Program-made: the position numbers and the translations under genes
The notes under the pieces: generated by a model
Told to the model about the DNA's origin: nothing
The model's database searches: none
The model's input: only the letters and a program-made list of their open reading frames with translations
NCBI RefSeq assembly: GCF_001618385.1
Contig: NZ_BDCR01000004.1
Span: forward strand, 682,001 to 746,000
Direction of reading: 5' to 3'
DNA from: Paludibacter jiangxiensis
GTDB lineage: Bacteria; Bacteroidota; Bacteroidia; Bacteroidales; Paludibacteraceae
DNA length: 64,000 nucleotides
Shown: piece after piece, positions 16,814 to 26,569 of the stretch
How the letters are laid out: each line of letters opens with the position of its first letter
Position numbering within the stretch: the first letter of the stretch is position 1

Positions 16814-17189
16814 CAGAGTAATAACACGATCGCAGGCACAGAAAACTCCGGATCTTTCCATTTACCCATGCAGTAACCATACTCGCCGGTCAGACAGAGA
16901 TGAAGTTCGCCGGAGATATTTGCTTTGTGGAATGCCAAGGCATAGTTGATACTGTAACGAATATTCCACAAAATCAGTCTTTTTTGCGGATTCTTTTCCC
17001 GCCAAACCTTTTCCATTCGCCAATTCCGACTGGATCAGGTATCACCTGCTAATCGCCGTTCAGGCTCGTTTTGTGTCGGTTTGACACATTCACCATAGCA
17101 GTTTGAGCATGCAAGCCGCCTGTAAAACACATCAGGCAAAGAAGAGCAACTATCTGAATGCTGAATAGCTTTTCTTTAACGACAATCAT
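16813..17189 (-). pseudogene. Remnant of a GH2 glycosidase gene (5' end only)
   Basis: Read leftwards from the ATG at 17189, a signal peptide (MIVVKEKLFSIQIVALLCLM) leads into VNVSNRHKTSLNGD, then a TAG at 17051-17049 where GH2 enzymes have Trp of the SLNGxWQVIPDP motif. After the stop the same frame continues QVIPDPVGIGEWK, and a shift of one base gives KVWREKNPQK, another shift KTDFVEYS. These are N-terminal features of secreted Bacteroidetes GH2 enzymes. The rest, up to 16813, reads as 67 codons (MEKVWREKN...) whose later half I cannot place. About 90 percent of a full gene is missing, so it is dead. It lies just downstream of three intact glycosidase genes. Confidence 0.75.
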
Positions 17190-17202
17190 TTTATATTGCA
17201 TC

Positions 17203-19278
17203 TTATTCGGTTATCACATCCACTTCGGCATACCCCGCCACATTATCGCCGGAAGTGTTCTTCAACGCACGGAGTTTAATATACCGCGCCGTTACCGGAG
17301 CAAACTTTTTAGTCTGCAACAATGGATTGTTTTTGATATTCGAAAATTCGCCTTTATCTGTCAATTTCCAGTTCATATTATCGTCCGACACATAAAATTC
17401 GTAAGTGGTGATGATGCCTGAGCTCCACCGGTTTTGATCCGGCAGGTATTTGATGCCGGACACGTTGTACTTATTCCCCAAATCGATCACCAAATCAACG
17501 GGCATTTTTCCGTCGCCCTTTTGATGACATACAGTGGCCGGATCGCCGTCAATAATTGCGTCGCTCTTTTGGTCATTGATTCCCACTATTTTCCAGTTCT
17601 TTTTAGAGACATCAAATTTTTCGATACTCACAGGACTGCTTTTGCCCGAAGTCGGGTCATAGCAGATTGCTTTTATTTCCACTTTTCCGTCAGCAGAAAA
17701 AGCACCCGAATATTTATTTGATTTTGAGGTAGGAGTGCTACCATCCAAGGTGTAATAAAAAATCGGTCCGATATCATTTGTGCTTATTGTCACCTGACCT
17801 GCCTGATTACGCATAATAACCGGTGCATTGAGAAATACCGGAGCGTTATAAATGCCAATGTTAGAGATGGCCGGACTACATTTTGAATCGGCAATAGTGA
17901 AGCGTACATGAGTTGCCTTTACGGCCGGGAAACGCAATATCCGTTTGTAACCAATCGTAGTTCCTTTGGCCAATTCTTTCCAGGCTCCATCCACAAACGC
18001 TTCGACTGTAAATGCCTTAACACGCTGTCCCAAGCGGATATATTCCTGTGTCAGAAAACGGTTGAACAAAGTCGGCTTACCCAAATCAATTGTCAAAGAG
18101 GCGGCTTTTGTATTGTCATCGGTAGCCCAATAGGTATTTTTGTTTCCATCGACTGCCATTGCTGCCGCAAATCTGCCCGATTTACCACGAATATTGGAAG
18201 CTGTAACTTTCTTATTCAATGCCAGATTAACGGCAAACGATTCGTTCACCGCTTTGGCAAATGCAAGGGCATTTTTTTCGTCGGTCGGATGTATCAATCC
18301 ATTGGGCATGATTGGGAAATTGAGCAACATGGAGCCGTTGCGCCCCACAGAATTGTAGTACAGATCCATTAGTTGTGGAACGGTTTTCACCTTGCCGTCT
18401 TCACCCGGATGATAGAACCACTCGGGACGAATGGACGTGTTTACTTCGGCTGCCACCCACGCATTTCCGTTTTCCACACCAAAATGCAACATATTCCAGG
18501 GCACTTCGCCGGTAGCGTTCAACAAGCTCCAGTTAGTCTCGCCCACATAACCGTCTTCCGTTCCTACCCAGCGAAGATCGCCACGATCACCACCATCGTT
18601 CCAAATCACACATTTAGGCTGCAACTTGTGAATCAATGCATAGGTATTTTTCCAGTCGTAGTAGGTGGTGCGGTCGATCGTACGGGTTTCGTTTGCACCG
18701 CCATAATATCCATTACCGCCATTGGCACCGTCAAACCACACTTCAAAAATTTCGCCATAATCGGTTAATAGTTCGGCCAACTGATTGCGGAAATAGGTAA
18801 TATACTCCGGCTTGCCGTAATCCTTGCTATTTCTGTCCCAGGGAGACAGGTAAATTCCAAGTTTCAGACCATATTCTTTGCAAGCATCTGCCATTTCGCG
18901 CACCATATCGCCTTTCCCGTTTTTCCAGGGAGCGTTCTTGACCGAATATTCGGTATATTTCGATGGCCACAGGCAAAAGCCACAGTGGTGTTTTGCCGTA
19001 ATGATAATTCCCTTCATTCCAGCCCCTTTGCAAATACGCGCCCATTGGCGACAATCCGATTTCTCGGGATTGAACAATTTCACATCCTCATTTCCAAATC
19101 CCCATGACTGGTCTGTGTAAGTATTCAACGAGAAATGGATAAACGCGTATCGTTCCATTTCCTGCCACCTCATCTGATTCTCTGTCGGAACCGGGCCACA
19201 TGGAGCCGGAGCTTTTACCTGAGCATTCATGCCTATTATTAGAACGGAAAATGCAATCACACAGAATATTTGCTTCAT
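17203..19278 (-). CDS. Secreted GH29 alpha-L-fucosidase with discoidin-type binding modules
   Basis: A 691-residue enzyme that releases alpha-linked fucose. Signal peptide 1-19, then the GH29 domain (about 25-345) with the substrate-binding ITAKHHCGFCLWPS (93-106) and WFDGANGGN, whose Asp183 is the expected nucleophile. After it come a F5/8 type C (CBM32-like) module (about 350-475), a short chitobiase-like C-terminal module (about 480-555) and a second F5/8 module (about 560-691). Such modules bind galactose-type sugars. It follows the GH2 gene by 13 bases, which argues for one operon stripping fucose and galactose from side chains. Confidence 0.93.
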   Translation of the reverse strand: MKQIFCVIAFSVLIIGMNAQVKAPAPCGPVPTENQMRWQEMERYAFIHFSLNTYTDQSWGFGNEDVKLFNPEKSDCRQWARICKGAGMKGIIITAKHHCGFCLWPSKYTEYSVKNAPWKNGKGDMVREMADACKEYGLKLGIYLSPWDRNSKDYGKPEYITYFRNQLAELLTDYGEIFEVWFDGANGGNGYYGGANETRTIDRTTYYDWKNTYALIHKLQPKCVIWNDGGDRGDLRWVGTEDGYVGETNWSLLNATGEVPWNMLHFGVENGNAWVAAEVNTSIRPEWFYHPGEDGKVKTVPQLMDLYYNSVGRNGSMLLNFPIMPNGLIHPTDEKNALAFAKAVNESFAVNLALNKKVTASNIRGKSGRFAAAMAVDGNKNTYWATDDNTKAASLTIDLGKPTLFNRFLTQEYIRLGQRVKAFTVEAFVDGAWKELAKGTTIGYKRILRFPAVKATHVRFTIADSKCSPAISNIGIYNAPVFLNAPVIMRNQAGQVTISTNDIGPIFYYTLDGSTPTSKSNKYSGAFSADGKVEIKAICYDPTSGKSSPVSIEKFDVSKKNWKIVGINDQKSDAIIDGDPATVCHQKGDGKMPVDLVIDLGNKYNVSGIKYLPDQNRWSSGIITTYEFYVSDDNMNWKLTDKGEFSNIKNNPLLQTKKFAPVTARYIKLRALKNTSGDNVAGYAEVDVITE

Positions 19279-19291
19279 ACTATTCGGAAAT

Positions 19292-21712
19292 TTATTGTTT
19301 ATGTGTTTTGATCATGAACGTAGCTTCAGCCAAGTCCTGTGATTTTATGGTTAACTTTATGGCACCTGCATTATGCGAACTCTTCAGTACAACCAGAGCA
19401 CGCCCTTTCCATGCTTTGCGGGAATTGCCCACATACGGATCGCAATCTTTCATATCGGCATTGCCAACGCCCGCTATTGATCCCTCGCCTTCCACTGTAA
19501 ATGTCAGGCGATTATTGGCATTAGGCTGGAAAATCCCATTTTTGTCTGTGATGTCAACTGTTACAAAGGATAAATCCTGACCGTTGGCAAGCAGTTGGCT
19601 TCTATCAGCAGTCAGCTTTATCCGGGCTGCCTGATCGGCTGTTTGCAGAATAGATGATTCCATCTCCTTCTCATTTTCAACACCTACAGCCTTTAGTGTA
19701 CCGGCAACATACGGAACGGCAAAAGTAGCTTTGAATAGTTGCTCACGGCCTGTAAGCTGCTCGCCAATAAGCTTATCATTGATATAAAGCCGTACTTTGG
19801 GATATTTTGAATACACCTCCACCTGCACATTTTCACCCTCAAATCCGGGCCATGTCCAGCTTTCCCAGGTTGGCCAAACCGACCAAAGGGTCTCTTTAAT
19901 TTCGATGGGTTCGGGAGCCGGTTCGCGAACGGCCATGTACAATTTCTCGGTATTATTGTACAACATACTACGGTAGTGCGAGATAGGCTTACGCCAACCG
20001 GTCAGATCAACATCGCCACAATAAGCACCATGCCACGGAAAGAAATCGTGTTCCCAGTGTTCGCCGGGAAAATCACCCGAATAATACCAGCGGCCGATAG
20101 ACGATTCGCCAAAATAGTCGAGAGCCGTCCATACAAAATCGCCAATAATATATTTGTTATCCTGCACCAATTGCCAGTTGGAGAAAGCGTCGCGGGGATA
20201 TGATTCGGTCTGAACGATAATGCGTGAAGGCACCCGTTGATGATCGTCGGCGGCGCGGTTCAACTGGTAATTGTACCCGCACACATCATGCGCTGCCATC
20301 AGCGGGTCAAACATGCTCCATTCATTGTCCCATGTGGTCATGGCCGAAGTTACCGGACGTGTCAGATCGATCTTTTTTATAGCATTTGCCAGCATTTTTG
20401 CGGTTTCCACAGCGGCAGGCTCTTTCCTTTCAATTATTTCGTTCCCGATACTCCACATGATTATGGAAGGACGATTGCGATCACGTAACACCATAGCATT
20501 CAGGTCGCGTTGCCACCAGGTGTCGAAATGTATCGAATAGTCAAACTTAGTTTTGGACGTTCGCCAGCCATCAAACGCTTCGTCAATTACCAACAACCCC
20601 AGGCGGTCGCAGGCTTCGAGAAATGCCTCCGATGGTGGATTGTGCGATGTTCTTACAGCATTAAACCCGGCAGCTTTGAGCAATTCAATGCGGCGTTCTT
20701 CGGCACGATCGTATGCAGCCGCACCAAGGCAACCATTATCATGGTGAACGCATCCGCCATTGATTTTTATTGCTTTACCGTTCAACTGAAAGCCATTTTC
20801 AGCCGTGAATTTCAGCGAGCGAATGCCAAAAGTATTTTTGCTCTCATCGACCACCTGTTTCCCATTTGCGACTTCTATTTCAGCCTTGTATAAATTGGGT
20901 GATTCAGGCGACCAAAGCAAGGGATTGGAAACTGCCACGGTTTGAGCGACATCTTTTTCACTGTTTGCCGCAAGTTCGATGCTGGTTTGCTGAATGCCTG
21001 ATTTTCTCCCATTCTTGTCCACCAACACCGTTTTCACAGTAACTTTTTGAGGCAAAGAAGTTTCATTTTTCACCACCGTCTTTATCTGAACTTTGGCTTT
21101 TCGCGCAGAAACCTCGGGAGTGGTAATGCCGACGCCCCACCGGGCAATATGCAAGGGGTTGTCCACCATCATCCAAACATGGCGATAGATACCCGAACCG
21201 CTGTACCAACGGCAATTTACTTGCTGCGAATTATCGACCTTCACAGCAATCACGTTTTCCTGTCCGGCACGAAGGTAAGGCGTAAGATCATAGCTGAAGG
21301 AGGAATAGCCGTAGGGATAAACACCCAGCGATTTCCCATTGAGAAACACTTCGGAATTCATGTAAACCCCTTCAAAATAAATAGAAACGTTCTTATTTTT
21401 CCATTCGGCAGGAACTTTGAACGATTTACGATACCAGCCAATGCCCGCCGGGAAATACCCACCAGCGCTCCCGGTTGGATTCTTTGAGCTAATCTTTCCC
21501 TCTATACTCCAATCGTGGGGCAAGTCGAGGTTGCGCCAGGCGGCATCGTTGAAATCTACATTCTTTGCACCTTGTGCATCTCCCAAAAAGAACTTCCAGT
21601 TAAAGTCGAAAAGTTGTTTCTTCTCCTGATTGTTTTGCGCAAAAATGGAGAAAGAGCATGCAAACAACAGGCAAATCAATGCCTTGATTTTGAGAATAAT
21701 AAGTTTATTCAT
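19292..21712 (-). CDS. Secreted GH2 beta-galactosidase
   Basis: An 806-residue glycoside hydrolase of family 2. Signal peptide 1-25, sugar-binding jelly-roll (about 35-190), immunoglobulin-like domain (about 195-295), catalytic barrel (about 300-600) with NGGCVHHDNG, RTSHNPPS, WSIGNEI (acid/base Glu) and IIVQTESYP (likely nucleophile Glu), then DUF4982-like and invasin-like C-terminal domains. This architecture is usual for Bacteroidetes beta-galactosidases; a beta-glucuronidase or mannosidase is less likely but not excluded. It is placed 13 bases before the GH29 gene and 421 bases after the GH42 gene, all leftward. Confidence 0.92.
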   Translation of the reverse strand: MNKLIILKIKALICLLFACSFSIFAQNNQEKKQLFDFNWKFFLGDAQGAKNVDFNDAAWRNLDLPHDWSIEGKISSKNPTGSAGGYFPAGIGWYRKSFKVPAEWKNKNVSIYFEGVYMNSEVFLNGKSLGVYPYGYSSFSYDLTPYLRAGQENVIAVKVDNSQQVNCRWYSGSGIYRHVWMMVDNPLHIARWGVGITTPEVSARKAKVQIKTVVKNETSLPQKVTVKTVLVDKNGRKSGIQQTSIELAANSEKDVAQTVAVSNPLLWSPESPNLYKAEIEVANGKQVVDESKNTFGIRSLKFTAENGFQLNGKAIKINGGCVHHDNGCLGAAAYDRAEERRIELLKAAGFNAVRTSHNPPSEAFLEACDRLGLLVIDEAFDGWRTSKTKFDYSIHFDTWWQRDLNAMVLRDRNRPSIIMWSIGNEIIERKEPAAVETAKMLANAIKKIDLTRPVTSAMTTWDNEWSMFDPLMAAHDVCGYNYQLNRAADDHQRVPSRIIVQTESYPRDAFSNWQLVQDNKYIIGDFVWTALDYFGESSIGRWYYSGDFPGEHWEHDFFPWHGAYCGDVDLTGWRKPISHYRSMLYNNTEKLYMAVREPAPEPIEIKETLWSVWPTWESWTWPGFEGENVQVEVYSKYPKVRLYINDKLIGEQLTGREQLFKATFAVPYVAGTLKAVGVENEKEMESSILQTADQAARIKLTADRSQLLANGQDLSFVTVDITDKNGIFQPNANNRLTFTVEGEGSIAGVGNADMKDCDPYVGNSRKAWKGRALVVLKSSHNAGAIKLTIKSQDLAEATFMIKTHKQ

Positions 21713-22133
21713 TTTTTATTGTATGATCATTTTTTTATCGCTATTCCAACACAAAACCATATTGATACGACTGACTACTTAAAATTGTATACTTATCCAT
21801 TGCCATTAGAACAAATTACCCTTCTGCCATGCAATAGCCTGTTTCTGCCCAAAGTGTTCCCTTTTTCACTCAGGTATAAATATTCAGACAAACATCGGAT
21901 GTAGCTGTGTCGGCCAATTGAGGTAAAAGTCATTGATGGAGGTTATTCCATCCGGCTCAACTCTAACAACGCGCACTATGGCATTGTCACCTTTGTGAAA
22001 CTACGAGCTGAAGTCAAAAATCTCCCATAGACCTATTTGAATCAGATGGCTCATGCGCATAAGAACTGATCGCAAAAAACAATAGAAAAAAAACACAATG
22101 GTTCCTTTGATTGAGATTTTGTCAAATGGAAAA
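21713..22133. other. Gap between the GH42 and GH2 genes
   Basis: About 420 bases without a full gene. A short rightward frame near 21925-22014 (PIEVKVIDGGYSIRLNS...) has a protein-like composition and may be a scrap of a lost gene, but it is bounded by stops and has no start. No good TAnnTTTG promoter facing the GH2 gene was found, so read-through from the GH42 gene or an unrecognised promoter must drive it. Confidence 0.35.
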
Positions 22134-24173
22134 CTATTTGGTTTCGATAAATTCCGGTTCGTAAGGTGCAACTGTAAAGCTGCCGTTATAATCCTTATCA
22201 AACAGGATACTTCTGGATTTCCCTTTCAACGGAATTTCTTTGGCTTCTCCACTTACATTCAGGTACAAAAAGTGCGTTTTATCAATCTGACGCGCCATGA
22301 CACCCGATGGTACTTCGGGTCCCTTCTTTATGTTCAACTGAACAATCAGTTCATCAAGCAAAGGATTGAGTACGCTGGCATCTGCCGGCAAACCGACATA
22401 GATTGCGCGCCCTTTGCCGTACTTGTTCGAGGTGATGATGGGATAATCCTTATCAAGACTGGTAATACTTCCGATTACCTCGGCACCTTTCGGTTCGATA
22501 ACGTCAAATCGTGTTGATTCGGTATCGACCGCTTTTCCTTTGTAGGTAAGTTCAAGTTTTTTCCCTTTGTATGATTTGCGGGATATTTCGTTATATGCTT
22601 CCGTTTCTTCAAAATTTGCAATCCGGATTCCGAACACATCACTCAAACGGCCGGGACGCGTTTCTGAGAATACTTTTCCGGTTTCGTCGACAAAGGCTGA
22701 GTTGCTTGTCATGACAACGGTACCCCCATTCTTCACAAATTCACGAATTTTATTGGCTGTAAGGTCATCCATAACCGTAATGCCCGGAACAAAAAGCAAT
22801 TTATAGGTCAATGCACTTTTACTGATTTCCACAACATTTGCATCCATATTGCGCCAGTAAAATAGATTCCAACAAGCTTGTAGCTGGTTTTCCTGTTGTT
22901 CGGGGAAAGCGCTACTTGCTATCTGGCTCGAAAACGAAAATGCCAACCCAACTTCCGGTTGTGGTTTGTACGGGAAATATTTTCCGATCTTATTAAATTC
23001 GGTGGCTATTTTCTTATATTCTTCGTACTTACGATTGGGCATTCCATCCCAATCCAGCATTCCTTCCAGATATTGTTCTTCTCCACCCCACATGCTTTGC
23101 CATGTCCAGCCACAGACCATTTGATTACCGTACATTAAAGAGGCATACGCCGATTTACGGATGGAATTCGGTACCGCATTGTGCGTTGTAAATTCACTAC
23201 ACCAGAATGGATTAGTACTCTCGAACTGAATTCTTGACATTCCGAATGCTGCATTCATTACTCCCCAGTTTGTGGTCAGGGAATTTCCGGGATAAAAACC
23301 ACAGCCTTCACGCGTCATTTTGCCCGAATATGCAATTTCAGACCAGTCGATATATTTCAACGGACTATAGTACCAGGCATTTGTATTTGTGAGGACACCT
23401 GGTGCATTGGTATTGACTTTATCCAACACTGTCAACAAAAAATTGTTCACTTCAGCGGAAACGAAAGTACGGAAATCGAGGATTTTTTCGGGAGCACCGT
23501 TTTTTTGACCTTCGGTTGGCAAGCCAACTTCTTCGAACTGATTTAACCGGCGCGACCAGCGTTGGGTTGCCCATGCTTTATTGAGAGCTTCAATCGTGCC
23601 GTACTTCTTGTGCAACCACTCTGCAAATCGCAGCCGCACCGTTTCCGAATACGAAATGGGGCCATCTCCCGACTCATTATCAACACCAAAAGCCAGTAGA
23701 GCGGGATGTTTGGCATATCTTTTTGTCAGCATGTCAGTATATCGAAGCGCATACTTCTGGAAATTGGGATCTCCCGCATCGTCCATATAGCGGTGATTGG
23801 GGTACAACTGGTTGCCTGTCGCACTGACAACGTCAATGGAAGGGAATTTCTTGTGCAACCATATAGGGGCAGGATGCACGGCAATATCCAGAATCACTTT
23901 AATTCCGGCTTCGTTCATCCTATCCATCATCTTATCGAACCATCCAAAGTCAAACTGTCCCTCTGAAGGTTCATAGCTATCCCAAGCCAAATGACCCATG
24001 CGCACCACCGTAAACCCTGCGGCTTTCATCAATTGAATATCACTCTTGATTTTTTCGATATTCTTATCATCGTGAGGATGATAATTGGTACCGACATAAA
24101 GTCCTTGCGCGTTCAATACACAACTAAACGAAAATACGACCGCAATAAGCAGTAGAAATTTGGCACTTTTCAT
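22134..24173 (-). CDS. Secreted GH42 beta-galactosidase
   Basis: A 679-residue enzyme of family GH42. Signal peptide 1-22; catalytic barrel (about 24-395) with GTNYHPHDD, VRMGHLAWDSYEPSEGQ and FGVDNESGDGP, where Glu167 is the acid/base; the nucleophile Glu is probably in FWCSEFTTHN. A trimerisation domain follows (about 400-590, LLFVPGITVMDD and GGTVVMTSNS are typical), then a small C-terminal beta domain. GH42 enzymes cut terminal beta-galactose from short oligosaccharides. With the GH29 and GH2 enzymes it forms a set suited to fucosylated galactosides from plant or host glycans. The lack of a SusC/D pair beside it is notable. Confidence 0.93.
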   Translation of the reverse strand: MKSAKFLLLIAVVFSFSCVLNAQGLYVGTNYHPHDDKNIEKIKSDIQLMKAAGFTVVRMGHLAWDSYEPSEGQFDFGWFDKMMDRMNEAGIKVILDIAVHPAPIWLHKKFPSIDVVSATGNQLYPNHRYMDDAGDPNFQKYALRYTDMLTKRYAKHPALLAFGVDNESGDGPISYSETVRLRFAEWLHKKYGTIEALNKAWATQRWSRRLNQFEEVGLPTEGQKNGAPEKILDFRTFVSAEVNNFLLTVLDKVNTNAPGVLTNTNAWYYSPLKYIDWSEIAYSGKMTREGCGFYPGNSLTTNWGVMNAAFGMSRIQFESTNPFWCSEFTTHNAVPNSIRKSAYASLMYGNQMVCGWTWQSMWGGEEQYLEGMLDWDGMPNRKYEEYKKIATEFNKIGKYFPYKPQPEVGLAFSFSSQIASSAFPEQQENQLQACWNLFYWRNMDANVVEISKSALTYKLLFVPGITVMDDLTANKIREFVKNGGTVVMTSNSAFVDETGKVFSETRPGRLSDVFGIRIANFEETEAYNEISRKSYKGKKLELTYKGKAVDTESTRFDVIEPKGAEVIGSITSLDKDYPIITSNKYGKGRAIYVGLPADASVLNPLLDELIVQLNIKKGPEVPSGVMARQIDKTHFLYLNVSGEAKEIPLKGKSRSILFDKDYNGSFTVAPYEPEFIETK

Positions 24174-24189
24174 GTAAATATACTTGATT

Positions 24190-24840
24190 TTAAGGAGTTA
24201 ACAAAAAAACTACGCTTCTGTATTCAATTTCACGATCCTTTCCTTTCAAACTAAGTCCTTCTTCATAATCGAACCAATCAAAAACAGGCAGGATTGGTGT
24301 TCTCCGACCCAATTCCGGAAACACACATACCAACGATACGCTCCCGTACAGCACCTCCTCCAAGTGTATATATTTCAAAGCACTTGATAGCAATTTCTAT
24401 TTTCTGCACTTTATCAGGATCAAAGCGCATTGGAAGAGATTCTATTTTATTTTTCTTTATAAACAGCTATTGGTTGGTGAAACCTACCTGTTTATATTCA
24501 CACTTTACATATCGGCTGAAGTAAATCGCCGTTAGTAAAATAGAATGCAATCAGTTTATCATCATATTCGAATGTGAACTCGTATGTTTGTTCCTATGAT
24601 CAATCCGGAAATTTATGGCCATACCACAACGAATCAACTTCAAAAACCCGTTTGACCACTCTCAGGACATCTCTGAACAAAAATTTTCTGCTGGTAAAAA
24701 GTCAAATTTCCTGTTTTATTATTGTTCACTGATATTATAGACTTCCCGTTGCTGATAGAAACTACAAAATTTGCACGGCCAAAGATACCACTAAATCTAT
24801 CACTTGCTCAGGCAAAACAGGAATAAAACAGCCGTTTATG
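24190..24840 (-). pseudogene. Decayed gene of unknown family
   Basis: Leftward frames broken by stops and shifts add up to a plausible protein: GRANFVVSISNGKSIIS and NLTFYQQKIFVQRCPE (24780 to about 24660), a shift to VVKRVFEVDSLWYGHKFPD, two stops near 24602, then EQTYEFTFEYDDKLIAFYF and NGDLLQPICKV (about 24595-24510). A further 67-codon frame (24190-24393) may be its tail. No start or intact frame survives and I do not recognise the family. The 940-base stretch from 24174 to 25114 otherwise holds nothing I can support. Confidence 0.55.
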
Positions 24841-25114
24841 TTTCCTATTACATGCACTTATGGTCTTTTAGTGTAAGCAACAACGAGTCAAGTTTCAAAT
24901 GTGCCTTTTGGGGGTTATCTATTTTACTGGTAATTATCCTATGAATTTATCAGAAGAAGCATGCATTATTATTGTAATGCAGAGTTATTGTTTACAAAGT
25001 CCATCCATCAGTGTGAAGGCAAACGCAGGAAGATATTCTGTTGGTTTTAGCCTTGAGAAACAAATCACTCAGGACTAAAGCTCAAGTGTTGACAAATAAG
25101 ACTTACAACACAAC

Positions 25115-25630
25115 TTATTTTTGACTTTTCAGCCAAGATTGCACGATATTATCCGAATCGGCCACTACTCCGCCTCGAATAGCAATACCCGGAAGCACAA
25201 TTGCATTAGGGCAAAGTCTTTTAATATCCCGTTCGCCACACATTCCGCTACCTTCATGTGTGCAGAAAGGAATAATGGTTTTCCCTGTAAAGTTGTACGA
25301 TTCTAAAAAAGTACAGACTGCCATCGGGAAAGCTCCCCACCAGTTGGGATAACCAAGATAAATAGTATCGTAATCGTCCATATTCTTAACCGTTTCAGTT
25401 AATTCAGGACGTTCATTTTGCCGCAATTCCACTTTTGCCACATCCGTTGTTTCCATATAATCAACCGGATAAGGCTTAATTGTGTTGATATAAAACAAAT
25501 CGCCTCCGATGATGGCTTGTATTTGCTTTGCGACAACTTCGGTATTGCCGACTGGCAGGTTTGTAATTTTTCCGTTTACATAGTTTTGACCCCGACGGGA
25601 ATAATATGCTATTAAAGTTTTCTCTTCCAT
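25115..25630 (-). CDS. Flavodoxin
   Basis: A 171-residue cytoplasmic FMN protein that carries electrons or reduces quinone-like compounds. It shows the phosphate-binding N-terminus (LIAYYSRRGQNYVN...GNTEVVAK), the LGYPNWWGAFPMAV flavin loop and the FCTHEGSGMC loop, all typical of the flavodoxin_4 type. It has no signal peptide, unlike its neighbour. It is the last gene of the leftward redox operon and follows the second flavodoxin by 33 bases; the two share the same motifs and are diverged paralogues. Confidence 0.9.
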   Translation of the reverse strand: MEEKTLIAYYSRRGQNYVNGKITNLPVGNTEVVAKQIQAIIGGDLFYINTIKPYPVDYMETTDVAKVELRQNERPELTETVKNMDDYDTIYLGYPNWWGAFPMAVCTFLESYNFTGKTIIPFCTHEGSGMCGERDIKRLCPNAIVLPGIAIRGGVVADSDNIVQSWLKSQK

Positions 25631-25663
25631 ATACTCTATTTTGTTGAATTCTAGCAGCGTCGC

Positions 25664-26227
25664 TTAATTAATGAATTTCATTTTCCTGAGCCAAATTAGC
25701 ACTTTAGCATTATCACTATTCACACTCCTGCCCCAGATGGCTAACCCTTCCAAATGAGTTGATTTGGGACAAAGTTTTTTAATATCATCGGTGGCACGAC
25801 CCAACTCGCTGCCTCCGTGAGTTATAAAAGGTACAATTGTTTTGCCATCGAAATTATACGACGAAAGGAAAGTTGCCACAGGCGGGGCAATAGTTGACCA
25901 CCAATTGGGCGACCCAATGAGAATAATATCGTAATTCGATATGTTTGCAACCTTATTTTTTAACGGTGGTCTGTATCCTGCTTTTATCTCCTTCTTGGCT
26001 TGATCAACCACTGTTCTATAATCCGTAGGATAGTCTTTTACCGGCTTTATCTCAAAGATGTCGGCTCCTGTAGCTTTTTGTATTTGCTGAGCAACTACAC
26101 GGGTATTTCCGCTATGCGAAAAATAGGCTATCAGAATCTTTTTCTTACTTACAGGAGTCTGTCCATGGACACTAATCATTGAAACAATGGCAACTAAAAT
26201 GCCGAATAGAATTAATCTTGTTCTCAT
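25664..26227 (-). CDS. Exported flavodoxin-like protein
   Basis: A 187-residue flavodoxin with an added N-terminal signal peptide (about 1-22, MRTRLILFGILVAIVSMIS). The flavin-binding parts are intact: KKILIAYFSHSGNTRVVA, LIGSPNWWSTIAPPV and FITHGGSELG. A periplasmic or membrane-tethered flavodoxin is unusual, though such copies are seen in Bacteroidetes and Clostridia. It ends 33 bases before the cytosolic flavodoxin and starts six bases after the CMD-family gene, so it is firmly in the operon. It may take electrons in the cell envelope; this is inference. Confidence 0.87.
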   Translation of the reverse strand: MRTRLILFGILVAIVSMISVHGQTPVSKKKILIAYFSHSGNTRVVAQQIQKATGADIFEIKPVKDYPTDYRTVVDQAKKEIKAGYRPPLKNKVANISNYDIILIGSPNWWSTIAPPVATFLSSYNFDGKTIVPFITHGGSELGRATDDIKKLCPKSTHLEGLAIWGRSVNSDNAKVLIWLRKMKFIN

Positions 26228-26233
26228 AATTAT

Positions 26234-26569
26234 TTATTTTTCAGGTAAAACTTCATTTAAGCAAGCTAATGCATTCAGGGTGCGTGGGTAGCCGATGTAA
26301 GGCAAAAGCTGGGTAGTAATACCAATCAATGTTTCTCTATTGTTACCCACATTCAGGTTCCCTTGTATATGCCCCCTCACTTGAGAGTCAGTACCACCCA
26401 TACTGATGAGCATAGAATAAGTCAGCAACTCCCTTGTTTTCATATCTAAGCCATTGCGGGTGTAGTAATCGCCAAAGCAGTTTGAAGCCAGATAGTCCTG
26501 AATGTGTTTTTGGTCGTCTGGGGCATTTTTACGCATTTCATCAATTTGCTCGCCAAAGGTTTCTTTCAT
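26234..26569 (-). CDS. Carboxymuconolactone-decarboxylase-like (AhpD-type) protein, second copy
   Basis: A 111-residue alpha-helical protein of the CMD family, which includes gamma-carboxymuconolactone decarboxylases and AhpD-like peroxidase partners. TRELLTYSMLISMGGTDSQVRGHIQGNLNVGNNRETLIGI shows the usual helical core, but the CxxC pair of AhpD is absent (Gly-Gly-Thr at that place), so disulfide chemistry is unlikely. Its ATG overlaps the stop of the gene before it by one base (TGATG), so the two are translationally coupled and probably act together. Confidence 0.83.
   Translation of the reverse strand: MKETFGEQIDEMRKNAPDDQKHIQDYLASNCFGDYYTRNGLDMKTRELLTYSMLISMGGTDSQVRGHIQGNLNVGNNRETLIGITTQLLPYIGYPRTLNALACLNEVLPEK

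Noticed and set aside
16813-17016. 67-codon frame as a real gene
   Set aside because: Its first part (VWREKNPQK) continues the broken GH2 N-terminus in another frame, so it is treated as part of the pseudogene.
22001-22201. Leftward 66-codon frame in the GH42-GH2 gap
   Set aside because: It runs into the end of the GH42 gene in another frame, has no domain and no promoter.
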